Below, in pieces: positions 17,299 to 26,956 of a stretch of DNA of 64,000 nucleotides (position 1 is the first letter of the stretch; the number at the start of each line of letters is the position of its first letter). Below the pieces are notes generated by a model. The model was not told the DNA's origin. It was given only the letters and a program-made list of their open reading frames with translations, and did no database searches. Source of the stretch: Bacteroidaceae bacterium. GTDB taxonomy: Bacteria; Bacteroidota; Bacteroidia; Bacteroidales; Bacteroidaceae. The translations under genes and the position numbers were made by a program. Location: positions 1 through 64,000 of the forward strand of contig JAFUYM010000038.1 of NCBI GenBank assembly GCA_017470525.1, written 5' to 3'.

Positions 17299-20118
17299 CT
17301 ATTCGAGGAAGGTGAGGAAGGCTTGGGTAAGAGCGTTCAGTTTCTTGCGGTCGGTGATGGACTCGAGGGGGAAACCGAGGCGGACGAAACGGTGTTGTTG
17401 GGCAATGGCTGCGTAGGAGCCATCGTCGTATGTGAGGATGGCGATGGAAGAACCAGAAGGGGAGAGAACGGATGGGGTGGGCACACAGTAACTTTCAGGG
17501 TTCATCTCGCGGTAGATGTCGAAGGCGAGACCGCAACCATTGAGAGTTTTGATGGATTTTGAAAGGACACTGCCTGTAATGTTTCCACCGATGGAGGGGC
17601 AACCCGCGTTTGCGGCACTAAGCAGGAGCTTGCCGCCTTGGTTGAAGTATTGCTCGACCAGTGTGTTGGTGCGGCTGTTGAACTGCTTTTGGGTGCCATA
17701 GATGAGGTCGACGATGGGGTAATCGGCGAGGGTAACTTTCCCTTCTGCAATCGACTGTTCACAGGATGATGTGAAAGAGTGCTTACCGCTGAGCAGGATG
17801 GCGTGACCGTGAATGGCTGTGTAGTCGAAGGTGTTGCCCATGAAGAGTTTACCTTCTAATTCGTTGCCGCTCATCCCGAGTCCGTCGCTCGCCTCGCTGC
17901 CAGCCTTTGCACGGCTGAAATAACGCTGTCTTCCACAGAACCCAGTGTAAGCCCCATAGGGTACGCCTGGGTCGGCATCAAGGTCGAAACCACACTCCGT
18001 TGCCGTGTCAATCACTTTCGGTCCTTCGAGGCGGGTGAAAGCGTTGACAACAAGTACTGTGCCTTTGTTTTGAGAGGAGATTCCACAAGAAAGTACTTCT
18101 GAAGGAAAACTCTCACCGCCTTCATTCAAGGCAGTGATTTTGAAAGAGTAAACCTCGTCAGGATAGAGTTCGACAGTGTGGGTGGTTCCTTTCACGATGG
18201 TGCCGTTGTCGAAGCCCTGATACCCACGGCGTGTATAGACGATATATTCTTTGGGCTTGGCAGTAGGTTCGAGGGGGTCGTTGACTGGAGACCATGAGAG
18301 GGTAGCCGTCTGTTTCTTCTCGTTGAGAGCGATGGAAAAATTGTTGATGGGCAGGGGTTGAATCACATAGTCGCGCTTGTGGAGCGTGGCGATGAATTTG
18401 ACGATTGTTTTATAGACGGAGCGGCTCAAATCGAACTTGAAATGCGGGTCGTAGGCACGGCGCATATCGGCAAAATTCTGATGGGAGAGCATCTCAAGAA
18501 TGCAGGCAGGCGGCATGGGTGCACGGGCTTCTCCATAGTTGCGATTCCAGAGTTGGCGCACTTGCCAATTGTATTTTTTGAGATCGATGGAAAGATTGGT
18601 GAGGAACATGCTGGCGAGGTCGCGCGACACATATCGGTCGAGTCCTGCCCCGGTCTTTCCTTCATTAAAATCAGTCATATAAATGCTGAGTGGACCTACG
18701 TAATCATCGTTGGTCTTCACGCCAGCATCGGTGTGGAAGGCAACACTCACATCAAGGGGAACACCCAGTCCGTCTTCGCGTTTCGGGTTGTAGATGGAAC
18801 CGCCAGAAAGGTAGTTGATTGCTGCGGAACGTGAGTTGATATCGTTATTGTAATCGTTGTCGCCAAATGGTTCTGTATGAATCTTGTAGGGGAACCCGAA
18901 CCATTGAACGCTGTACTTTGCGGCTTCCGCCCATCGAGGCAGTCCCGAAGGTTGGACGCTGCCATGATGTCCTTCTGGAACAATGTTGCCCATACCACCG
19001 CCAAAACGCACGGCATCGGCAGTGATGATGCCTTTTTCCTTGCTGCGGTTGCTGAGTGCCACCATGCCATAATCATGCTCTCCCTTGTCAAATTCAAAGG
19101 TGCCGAGATACACCCAGATGCCGCCTCCTATTTGCTGATTCACGCGGACTTCCGTCTCTCCTCCCTTATGATAGATGGTATAGGTGGCGTCGGTCACGGA
19201 GTTTTTGAAGGATTGGTAGGTCACATAGACGGCATATTTCCCTTCTTCAGGGATGTTTGGAATCCATTGTGCCACAGCCTCGTCCTTGACAGACGTGACG
19301 GTGGGCACATAACGCGCACTGCCATCTGTGAATGGTGAGTCGCACGATTCATAAATGTCCTTGTATTGAGCGAAACCCTTTATCTGCGTGTTTTGCCACT
19401 TCAGGTTCTTTTGTTTGCGGCGGAAAGATTCTATGTATGTGCCGTTGCGGTTAGGCTGGTCGTTATCGACAATCACTTCATGGGTCTGATAATCGCGTTC
19501 GCGTGGTGTGAAAACCACGGCACCTGCATTTTGCAGCATTGGAATGATGAACGGCACGACAAAGGTTTGCGAGAAAAGGTCCTCGGTGGTGCAGAACAGG
19601 CGTGGACGTTGCCAATACCAATCGTCTTTGTCAGATTTGTAATACCGTCCGTGGCTCTGCCATAGGGCGATATGATTGCCCTCTAATCCCAGTTCGGCAG
19701 TGTAGGGCCGAGAAAGGTTCTTCACCCAGGGAGCACCCTCATACGTTTCGTCCAGCAGCCGTGTGTGGTCTTTTTTTCCTTTGCGGAAGAAATTGGGAAC
19801 GAGTTCTTCGATAGGTCGTCCGTCTGTTTCAATGATGAGGTCGTAATTCCGCTGTGCGGCAGGGATGAATTGGCGCACATCTCTATAGATTCTCTCCACC
19901 ACTTCGGGGGTGAAGTGCTGCTCAGGGAAACCACCTCCCATGACGATGCGGATGGTTTTGTTCTCGCTGTCGATGTCGCACGACACCACATTGGAAGGTT
20001 TGATGTTGGCATCGGTGCGGGTGTAGTTGGCAGCCCATTCTGTCAGTTGGCTTTGTAAACTTTGCGAATTGCCATAGCAGGGCAGCACGAATAGTATGAT
20101 GAAAAGTAAATGTCTCAT
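17299..20118 (-). CDS. Secreted amidase-like / 'xanthan lyase'-annotated protein with golvesin-like and fibronectin III domains
   Basis: 939 residues with a short signal peptide (MRHLLFIILFVLPCYGNS). The N-terminal and central parts carry LEGNHIALWQSHGRYY, WYWQRPRLFCTTEDLFSQTF and VPLDVSVAFHTDAGV, spaced like the His-Glu-His metal centre of N-acetylmuramoyl-L-alanine amidases (Amidase_3). Inserted between them (about residues 270-375) is a beta-sandwich (VAQWIPNIPEEGKYAVYVTY) resembling golvesin C-terminal domains. A fibronectin III domain follows (about 605-690), then a second alpha/beta domain. Close relatives in databases are often labelled xanthan lyase, which I consider unreliable. It overlaps the upstream gene by 4 bp (ATGA), implying translational coupling. 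Confidence 0.7.
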   Translation of the reverse strand: MRHLLFIILFVLPCYGNSQSLQSQLTEWAANYTRTDANIKPSNVVSCDIDSENKTIRIVMGGGFPEQHFTPEVVERIYRDVRQFIPAAQRNYDLIIETDGRPIEELVPNFFRKGKKDHTRLLDETYEGAPWVKNLSRPYTAELGLEGNHIALWQSHGRYYKSDKDDWYWQRPRLFCTTEDLFSQTFVVPFIIPMLQNAGAVVFTPRERDYQTHEVIVDNDQPNRNGTYIESFRRKQKNLKWQNTQIKGFAQYKDIYESCDSPFTDGSARYVPTVTSVKDEAVAQWIPNIPEEGKYAVYVTYQSFKNSVTDATYTIYHKGGETEVRVNQQIGGGIWVYLGTFEFDKGEHDYGMVALSNRSKEKGIITADAVRFGGGMGNIVPEGHHGSVQPSGLPRWAEAAKYSVQWFGFPYKIHTEPFGDNDYNNDINSRSAAINYLSGGSIYNPKREDGLGVPLDVSVAFHTDAGVKTNDDYVGPLSIYMTDFNEGKTGAGLDRYVSRDLASMFLTNLSIDLKKYNWQVRQLWNRNYGEARAPMPPACILEMLSHQNFADMRRAYDPHFKFDLSRSVYKTIVKFIATLHKRDYVIQPLPINNFSIALNEKKQTATLSWSPVNDPLEPTAKPKEYIVYTRRGYQGFDNGTIVKGTTHTVELYPDEVYSFKITALNEGGESFPSEVLSCGISSQNKGTVLVVNAFTRLEGPKVIDTATECGFDLDADPGVPYGAYTGFCGRQRYFSRAKAGSEASDGLGMSGNELEGKLFMGNTFDYTAIHGHAILLSGKHSFTSSCEQSIAEGKVTLADYPIVDLIYGTQKQFNSRTNTLVEQYFNQGGKLLLSAANAGCPSIGGNITGSVLSKSIKTLNGCGLAFDIYREMNPESYCVPTPSVLSPSGSSIAILTYDDGSYAAIAQQHRFVRLGFPLESITDRKKLNALTQAFLTFLE

Positions 20119-21356
20119 TTGGGGTAATTATATTTCTGGAAACCAATCAGTTTGTCATATCGAAGTCCAAATGGACGATGATAGACATACACATAATATT
20201 CGTTTTCCGCTTGGTGGAAATCGCCTTCACAAGGGAGGGTCTGCCCAACGGTCTCGCCGTCGTGCACATACATATACATATAATTATAGGAACCTTGTTT
20301 CAGCGGTGTCACCAATTCATACTGGTGGTCAATGAGGTTGTATTCCATCTTGTACGCCTCCTCCATGCGGTTGTTGGTCAAATCGCCAAACAAATAGACT
20401 TCCCCGCCCGCAACTTTCGGCATCTGGAGCATGAAATGCGTGAAGAAATAATCGCTCTCGGTGTCGTTGTTCTCATTGTCTTGGTTGCGTATCCAATAGC
20501 GTCCATCCTGATCTTCATCATAAAGATAGATGCTTCGTTGCTCATCGGCGAAGAGAATGGCATGGTAATACTCATCGTCAAACTCCATGCGGTCCACTCG
20601 CATGGTGGGTACATATTCGTCCAGGATTTCAAAACGGCGATATTCGTTGCCCGCAGGAAAGATGAGCGAACGGTTGTGGTTGAAAATGAGTTTGTTCAGT
20701 TGCATCGATGTGGGGCGCAGGTTCTCGGCATGGTTGTCCCAACGACGGTTTTGCAGCACGATGTATTTCAAATCCGACACAGGGTTGCTGATGGAGTAGC
20801 CGCTGTAGTTCACGGTAAAGTTCACCTGCTGGTGGTGCTCATAGGTGTCAATGTCCGTGTTGGGTGTCACATCGATAGTCACGCCCACACGCGGTTCTAT
20901 GATGGAGAAACAAGCCTGTGCAATGGGTTCATCTTCACCATCTTCAAAAATGCTGATGCGATAATTTCCAGACACCAACAGTTGATTGTCTTCATTGGGC
21001 AACGTGAACGTGTAGTGGCAGTATTTCATCTCTGTGCCAATGGCAGGCTCGTAGTTGCTGATGCGCGAATCGTTGAAGCCCGTCATGTACTCGCTGGTCA
21101 GCAGGTCACTCTGTTGCCAGTCGGCATTGCAGTGGGTGATGGTGTAGGTGTATCGCTGGTAATTGGGTTGCAGGTCGTCGAAACTGATTTCCACGTAGTG
21201 CCCTCGGCTCAGTAACACCACAGGCGGCTCCCCCCATGTGCCGTTCACCTTCACCTGAAGGGTCTTGATGCGTGGCGAAAAGCAGATGTTCTCTTGTGCA
21301 CAAAGGATGCAGGAGAGGGTGAGCAGGATGATGAATATGGATAGTGATTTTTTCAT
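20115..21356 (-). CDS. T9SS plug-domain / DUF5103 protein
   Basis: 413 residues with signal peptide MKKSLSIFIILLTLSCILCA. The conserved YTYTITHCNADWQQSDLLTS and EYMTGFNDSRISNYE segments, then LPNEDNQLLVSGNYRISIFE, identify DUF5103. This family includes the plug protein that closes the type IX secretion SprA translocon in flavobacteria; that this homologue does the same is inference. It is first in an operon with the amidase-like protein and overlaps it by 4 bp. Confidence 0.88.
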   Translation of the reverse strand: MKKSLSIFIILLTLSCILCAQENICFSPRIKTLQVKVNGTWGEPPVVLLSRGHYVEISFDDLQPNYQRYTYTITHCNADWQQSDLLTSEYMTGFNDSRISNYEPAIGTEMKYCHYTFTLPNEDNQLLVSGNYRISIFEDGEDEPIAQACFSIIEPRVGVTIDVTPNTDIDTYEHHQQVNFTVNYSGYSISNPVSDLKYIVLQNRRWDNHAENLRPTSMQLNKLIFNHNRSLIFPAGNEYRRFEILDEYVPTMRVDRMEFDDEYYHAILFADEQRSIYLYDEDQDGRYWIRNQDNENNDTESDYFFTHFMLQMPKVAGGEVYLFGDLTNNRMEEAYKMEYNLIDHQYELVTPLKQGSYNYMYMYVHDGETVGQTLPCEGDFHQAENEYYVYVYHRPFGLRYDKLIGFQKYNYPK

Positions 21357-21375
21357 CGAATTTGATTTTGAGGGT

Positions 21376-21383
21376 CAAAATTA
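21376..21383 (-). promoter_or_regulatory. Putative -7 element TAATTTTG for the plug-protein operon
   Basis: Minus-strand TAATTTTG is 20 bp before the start at 21356. The -33 element is not clear. Confidence 0.4.
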
Positions 21384-21497
21384 GTGAAAAAATGGGATAT
21401 GGAAAACAGAAATGGGGGAAAGTTGGTGAAAAGGTGCTGAAGTTTAGGAATAAGGTCGTTGTTTGGACTGAAAGTCCCCCTTTTTGCGGGCACTAAG

Positions 21498-21536
21498 AAA
21501 ACTCACGAGCCTTGTGGGTGGAGGCTCGTGAGTTTT
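21498..21536. terminator. 14-bp perfect inverted repeat between operons
   Basis: AAAACTCACGAGCC (21498-21511) and GGCTCGTGAGTTTT (21523-21536) with an 11-nt loop. On either strand the stem ends in T residues, and it lies 88 bp after the GH3 stop, so it may end that transcript. It shares CTCACGAGCCTTGTGG exactly with 34233-34248. Confidence 0.6.
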
Positions 21537-21624
21537 GTGGGTGCAAGTTCAAAGATGCGCAGGGTGCGCACATTAAGAGGATGTGAGTGTCTGTTTGAAA
21601 AGATTAAAAGCGTTTGATTTTTAA

Positions 21625-23808
21625 TCAGTTGGCAATGTTGATGGATGCCTTGCCGCGAATGTCGTTCACATTGGCACCCACATTGAAGGTGTAATTACCT
21701 CCAAGAATGTCCCAACCGTGCTTTTGTTCCTCATAAACAGCCAGTTCGCTCATGGGGACACTCATGCGGAGGGTCTCGCTTTCGCCTGGTTGCAAGAGGC
21801 GTGTTTTGGCAAATGCCTTCAGTTCTTTGACTGGGCGAGCAGCCTGTGTTTTGGGCAGGGTTGCATAGACCTGAGCCACCTCTTTGCCTGCCATTTTGCC
21901 CGTATTGGTGATGGTCACGCTGATGTTTACGGCATTGCCCACTTTCTCGACGGTCGGTTTGCCATAGGCGAAAGTGGTGTAACTGAGGCCGAAGCCGAAA
22001 GGGAAGAGCGGCTTCACGTTGTTGGAAGAGAAATGGCGGTAGCCGACGAAGAGTTCCTCCTTGTAATACACTTGCTTGTTCAAGCCAGGGTAGGACTCGG
22101 CACCGAACTTCACGTATGGGTAATCCTCATATTTAGCCGCAAAAGTAACAGGCAACTTTCCGCTGGGGCACACCTTGCCGCTCAACACGTTCACCAGTGC
22201 CGTGCCCGCCTCGCTGCCAAGATACCAGCAATGGGTGAGTGCCTGCACCTGATTGAGCCAAGGCATTGCGTATGGATTGCCGCCAAACATGACCACGATA
22301 GTATTCTTTTGAATCTTTGCCAATTCAGCAATCAGTTCGTTCTGACCAAAGGAAAGGTCGTATGACTCACGGTCTCCGTTTTCGCAGTCCTGACGATGGT
22401 TTTTGTTCAGACCGCCCACGAAGATGATGAGGTCGGCAGACTTGGCTTTTTCCAACGCTTCGGCTTTCAGGGCTGCTTGTTTTTCTGGGTCAATCTCATC
22501 CACCTTATCATAGATGGCACGTCCCGAATAGTAGCCCTGGGCATAGTCAATCTTGTTGCCGTATGTGGTTTGGAGTGCTTCGAGTGGAGAAATGTCGCGC
22601 AGGGTTTTCAGTTCCGAAGAACCACCGCCCTGAGTGAGGGAACGAGTGGCATTTTCACCCACCACCAGAATCTTCTGATATTTGCTGGCATCAAGAGGAA
22701 GAATGTTCTTTTCATTCTTCAGCAGCACGATACCTTCTTCACCGATTTGACGGCAGGCATCGTAGTGAGCCTCAGAGCATTGGGAGCCGATAACCTTGTT
22801 GGGATTCATGGCAGTGCGGAAGATGACACGCAACACACGGCTGGCTTTCTCGTCCAGCACCGACATAGGGATTTTCCCTTCCTCAATCAGTTTCTCGAAA
22901 GGTTTTGCCAAGTAATAGTCTTCGTAGTCAAATTCGCTTTCCTTCAGTTTTCCGTCGGTGTAGGTGCCCATCTCGATGTCGAGTCCACCCAGTGCCGCTT
23001 CCATGGTGTTGGTCGTGCCGCCCCAGTCGCTGATGAGGGCACCATCCCAGTCCCAGTTTTTCTTGAGGATGCCGTTGATTAACTCGTCGTTGTGGCAGCA
23101 ATGGATGCCTTTCCACATGTTATACGAGCCCATGATGGTATAGACGTGTGCCTGTTCAACAGCCTTCTTGAAGGGTGCCAGATAAATCTCGTTCAAGGCG
23201 CGTTCTGACACATTGACATTGACGGCAAAACGGTCAATCTCCTGGTCGTTCAGCACGAAATGTTTCAGACAGCAGGCGATGCCGTTTGCCTGTGCTGCTT
23301 TGATGTAGGGCACCACCATCTCACCTGCTAAGTAAGGGTCTTCACCCATATACTCAAAGGCGCGTCCGTTCATCGGGGTGCGCTGGATGTTGACACCAGG
23401 ACCGAGCATGATGTCCTTGCCACGGAACGCAAACTCCTCGCTCACGGCATTGCCGTATGCGCTGGAAAGATCACGGTTCCATGTGGAGGCGAGGCAGGTG
23501 AGGGATGGGAAGGCGACGATGCAATCGTTCGTCCATTTAGCGGGGCTCCACGAGTTCCATTCCAACTCTTCGCGGACACCGTGAGGTCCGTCATCCATGT
23601 TAAGTTGACGAATACCCAATCGGGGCACACCCGCGCTGGTGAATTTGCTCTGTGCATGGAGAAGTTGAATCTTCTCATGAGTGGTCATGCGGCTAAGCGC
23701 ATCTTTAATTCTTTCCTCGATGGAAGCCTTGGGGTCAAGATAGACCTGGGCTGTTGTTGTCATCGCTGTCAATGTTAAGAGCGATACAAAGAGAAGTGCT
23801 TTTTTCAT
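21625..23808 (-). CDS. Glycoside hydrolase family 3 beta-glucosidase-like enzyme
   Basis: 727 residues with signal peptide MKKALLFVSLLTLTAMTTTA. GH3 features: the TIM-barrel segments RTPMNGRAFEYMGEDPYLAG and CCLKHFVLNDQE (Lys182-His183), and the nucleophile Asp261 in ALISDWGGT. The alpha/beta sandwich domain (KILVVGENATRSLTQGGGSS, LIIFVGGLNKN) and a C-terminal fibronectin III-like domain (PLFPFGFGLSYTTFAYGKP) follow. Family members release terminal beta-linked glucose or xylose. It is downstream of GH31 in one operon, pointing to periplasmic trimming of an oligosaccharide such as xyloglucan fragments; the substrate is an inference. Confidence 0.92.
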   Translation of the reverse strand: MKKALLFVSLLTLTAMTTTAQVYLDPKASIEERIKDALSRMTTHEKIQLLHAQSKFTSAGVPRLGIRQLNMDDGPHGVREELEWNSWSPAKWTNDCIVAFPSLTCLASTWNRDLSSAYGNAVSEEFAFRGKDIMLGPGVNIQRTPMNGRAFEYMGEDPYLAGEMVVPYIKAAQANGIACCLKHFVLNDQEIDRFAVNVNVSERALNEIYLAPFKKAVEQAHVYTIMGSYNMWKGIHCCHNDELINGILKKNWDWDGALISDWGGTTNTMEAALGGLDIEMGTYTDGKLKESEFDYEDYYLAKPFEKLIEEGKIPMSVLDEKASRVLRVIFRTAMNPNKVIGSQCSEAHYDACRQIGEEGIVLLKNEKNILPLDASKYQKILVVGENATRSLTQGGGSSELKTLRDISPLEALQTTYGNKIDYAQGYYSGRAIYDKVDEIDPEKQAALKAEALEKAKSADLIIFVGGLNKNHRQDCENGDRESYDLSFGQNELIAELAKIQKNTIVVMFGGNPYAMPWLNQVQALTHCWYLGSEAGTALVNVLSGKVCPSGKLPVTFAAKYEDYPYVKFGAESYPGLNKQVYYKEELFVGYRHFSSNNVKPLFPFGFGLSYTTFAYGKPTVEKVGNAVNISVTITNTGKMAGKEVAQVYATLPKTQAARPVKELKAFAKTRLLQPGESETLRMSVPMSELAVYEEQKHGWDILGGNYTFNVGANVNDIRGKASINIAN

Positions 23809-23843
23809 AAGAATATGTAAGTTTTTTGTTTAATATGGTCTGT

Positions 23844-26774
23844 TTAGAGTTGGATGGTGAGTGCCTTGCCGTTGTAAGTGACAGTCTTACCCTCGGGCTG
23901 TTCAAGGTTCAACGGTTTCGCCTTGTCGGGGGTGATGAGTACGATGTTGAACTGGCGTTCTTTCAACATTCCTTTGAATGTGCCTTTTCGCTGACCGATA
24001 GTGAGGGTTTGGGCAGCATCATTGTACTGAAAGTCAATGGTGCTGTATTGTCCTTTTTCGTAGTTGTAATTGGTTCCCTCATCTTCGTAGAGTTGGAACT
24101 TTCCATCACGGCCAGCATAGACATAGAGGTGGATGAGTTCAGCAGGTTTTTCGTCGCTCCATTCCATCGCAGGACCGAAAGGAAGGATGGCTCCTTCGGG
24201 CACATAAACAGGAATCCGCTCGTAAGGAGCATCCACAATCAGACGCTGACCGCCTGCAATCTGCTGACCCGTGTAAAGGTTGTACCAATTGCACTGCTTG
24301 GGGAAATAAACGCTTCGGTTGCGAGCCTTGTATTCACCTACGGGGCAAGCCATCAGTGAAGGACCGAACATCCATTGGTCTTTGATGTCAAGCACCTGGG
24401 CATCGCCATTGAAATCCATCACCAAAGCGCGCATCATGGTGTAATCGTTCAGATGCACCCAACCAGCCATCGAATAGAGGTAAGGCATCAATCGGTAACG
24501 CAGTTGGTGATACCACACAATGCTTTGATAGGCAGGGTGAGTTTCGGGCGCAATGTTCCACACTTCACGCAGAGGCCATTGCCCATGCGCACGATATAGT
24601 GGAATGAAACAGCCGAACTGGTTCCATCGGGTTTGAAGTTCGCGCCATTCTTTCAGGTCTTCATTCTCCTGTTGAGTTTGGTCATAGAGTTGTTGAGCCT
24701 TCATGTAGCGGTTTTCCACACAGAAACCACCTTGGTCCATACCCCAGAAGGGAAGTCCTGCCAAACTGTAATTCATGCCAGCCGTCATCTGTGCCCGCAT
24801 ATCCTCCCAGCGTGTGCCAATGTCGCCGCTCCATGTGGCGGTGGAGTAACGCTGTTCGCCCGCAAAGCCACTACGAGTGAGCAGGAACACGCGCTGGTTA
24901 GGATTGACGGAACGCTGTCCGTTGTAGATGGCATCGGCATTCACGATGCTGTAAGCATTAAAGAATTCTGTTGAGGTGCCGAGCGCAGTAGAGCCGCAGA
25001 GTGCCTTACGGTACCACATCGGAGTGCAGTCGCGCACATTGGGTTCGCTGGCATCCATCCACCACGCATCAATGCCAAAGTTGTACTTTTTATAAAGATT
25101 GTCATTCATTTGCCGCCAGAACATCTTGCGTGCCCCGTCCGAGTAAGCATCGTAGAAAGAGCCTACATACCCAGGACCTACCCAGTCATGGATGTCGTCT
25201 GTCACGGCTTGCTGATACATCCAACCTTTGCTGTCCAACTCTTTGTAATTGTCGGTGTTGCAATAGAACTTGGGCCACACGCTAATCATGAACCGTCCAT
25301 GCATCTGATGCACGGCATCCAACATCTGCTGTGGGTTGGGATAACGCGCTGCCTCAAACTGATGGCTGCCCCATTGGTCTTCCTGCCAATAGTTCCAGTC
25401 CTGCACAATGTTGTCGATGGGGATATGGCGGCGGCGGAACTCTGCCAAGGTGCCTTCAATTTCGTCAGAAGTCTTGTATCGTTCGCGGCTCTGCCAGAAT
25501 CCGAGCACCCATTTCGGATAGACTTGTGCCTTGCCTGTCAGGGTGCGGTAGCCACTGATGACTTCATCCAGATTCTCGCCTGCAATGAAGTAATAATCTA
25601 AATCGCGAGACATTTCGCTCCAGATGCTGAGTTTTCCCTTTTCCTCTTCTGTTCGAGGTTCTGCCACACGCAAACCGCAGTAACTGACACCACCGTCGGG
25701 TTGCCATTCGATGCGCAACTGAGTTTTTTCCCCTTTTTTCAAAGGAGTCGTGAATTTGTAAGAATTGGGGTTCCATGCGGTGCGCCAACGTTCGGGCACC
25801 ACTTCTTTGCCACCTATATATACCTTAATATAGCCGGCATAATAAAGAATGAATTGATAATTGCTGGTTTCAGGTGCCTCGATAAATCCTTCATAGATGA
25901 CATTGGCACCGTCCAACTGAAAACCCTTCGGCAGGTTTTGAATGCCACCTTTGTCCGTCTTGCCAATCTCCGATTTGTCGGGCAATGCATATTCAAAGTA
26001 AAGGGAATCCTCTTCGCGGACGAGTTGTTTGCCACTTCTTTCGGTGTATGTGCCGGTTAGGTGTCCCGCTTTGCCATTTTTGTCGTAAAGTTTGAAAGCG
26101 TGGTTCAGTTGCAGGTATTCGTTGGGATTGCCAAAGCGACAATAAGAATAACTATCCCACAACAAGCCGTAATTCTTATTTGACACCACAAATGGCACCG
26201 ACACTTTGGTGTTATATTGGAACAAATCTTCGTTTTTGCCCTTCATGTTCAGTTCCTCCGATTGATGCTGTCCCAAACCGTAAAAGGCCTCGTCAGCAGG
26301 GCTATCGAAAGCGATGTGCCATGAGAGTCCGTTCAGTTGCTCCTCTGTTGGTTTTCCACTGCCGATTTCTCTTGCTGGCACATGAAAGGGCTGGAATTTT
26401 TTCCCTCCATCCGCTTCTTGCAGCAATGTCTTTCCTTGGGCATCGAAGAATACCACTTTGCCTGTCTGCTTATCAACGGAAGCCGTCACATTTTTGGCTT
26501 TCACCAACACTTTTTGTCCCGTTTCTTCCACCGAAAATATGGGTTTAGTCTTTTGTTCCACAATGATGAGGCTCTTGGGTTTCTGAGGCAATGCCTCTTC
26601 ACAGGTGGCTCTCACACGGATGATGTGGTCGTTCACTACTTGCAGGCAAATGACTCGTGCCTCGCCTTCGTCGGGATGGATGGTGACAAACGAGCCTTTC
26701 TGTTCAACACTGGCGGCAAATGCAGAAAACACACCGCACAGCCACGAAATCAGGATAAGAAAACAAGTCTTCAT
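23844..26774 (-). CDS. Glycoside hydrolase family 31 alpha-xylosidase/alpha-glucosidase with PA14 domain
   Basis: 976 residues, signal peptide MKTCFLILISWLCGVFSAFA. The GH31 nucleophile is Asp574 in WWMDASEPNV and the acid/base is Asp651 in WSGDIGTRW. A PA14-type insert (about residues 280-380; GFIEAPETSNYQFILYYAGY) sits in the N-terminal beta-sandwich domain, the arrangement known from Bacteroides alpha-xylosidases that act on xyloglucan oligosaccharides. The downstream GH3 gene would remove the exposed beta-linked glucose. No SusC/SusD pair or regulator is nearby, so it is not a full polysaccharide utilisation locus. Alpha-glucosidase activity is the alternative. Confidence 0.92.
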   Translation of the reverse strand: MKTCFLILISWLCGVFSAFAASVEQKGSFVTIHPDEGEARVICLQVVNDHIIRVRATCEEALPQKPKSLIIVEQKTKPIFSVEETGQKVLVKAKNVTASVDKQTGKVVFFDAQGKTLLQEADGGKKFQPFHVPAREIGSGKPTEEQLNGLSWHIAFDSPADEAFYGLGQHQSEELNMKGKNEDLFQYNTKVSVPFVVSNKNYGLLWDSYSYCRFGNPNEYLQLNHAFKLYDKNGKAGHLTGTYTERSGKQLVREEDSLYFEYALPDKSEIGKTDKGGIQNLPKGFQLDGANVIYEGFIEAPETSNYQFILYYAGYIKVYIGGKEVVPERWRTAWNPNSYKFTTPLKKGEKTQLRIEWQPDGGVSYCGLRVAEPRTEEEKGKLSIWSEMSRDLDYYFIAGENLDEVISGYRTLTGKAQVYPKWVLGFWQSRERYKTSDEIEGTLAEFRRRHIPIDNIVQDWNYWQEDQWGSHQFEAARYPNPQQMLDAVHQMHGRFMISVWPKFYCNTDNYKELDSKGWMYQQAVTDDIHDWVGPGYVGSFYDAYSDGARKMFWRQMNDNLYKKYNFGIDAWWMDASEPNVRDCTPMWYRKALCGSTALGTSTEFFNAYSIVNADAIYNGQRSVNPNQRVFLLTRSGFAGEQRYSTATWSGDIGTRWEDMRAQMTAGMNYSLAGLPFWGMDQGGFCVENRYMKAQQLYDQTQQENEDLKEWRELQTRWNQFGCFIPLYRAHGQWPLREVWNIAPETHPAYQSIVWYHQLRYRLMPYLYSMAGWVHLNDYTMMRALVMDFNGDAQVLDIKDQWMFGPSLMACPVGEYKARNRSVYFPKQCNWYNLYTGQQIAGGQRLIVDAPYERIPVYVPEGAILPFGPAMEWSDEKPAELIHLYVYAGRDGKFQLYEDEGTNYNYEKGQYSTIDFQYNDAAQTLTIGQRKGTFKGMLKERQFNIVLITPDKAKPLNLEQPEGKTVTYNGKALTIQL

Positions 26775-26799
26775 ACTTTGAGGTTTTGGATTTTGGGTA

Positions 26800-26807
26800 C
26801 AAAGTTA
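26800..26807 (-). promoter_or_regulatory. Putative -7 element TAACTTTG for the GH31-GH3 operon
   Basis: Minus-strand TAACTTTG is 25 bp before the GH31 start. A convincing -33 is not seen. Confidence 0.4.
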
Positions 26808-26956
26808 GTGCATTTATTGAAATAACAGGTACTTTTTTTGTTGTTTTTTGATGGCGGAAATGTTGCGAAACGATGAAAACAGCCATTCTTGCTACATTTT
26901 TGCCACTCAGTTCAATTTTTTGTTGTAACTTCGCATCTCGTTAAAGTGACTGAATC

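Noticed and set aside
20178..21215. Plus-strand frame of 345 codons opposite the DUF5103 gene
   Set aside because: The minus strand encodes a clear DUF5103 protein; the antisense product resembles no family.
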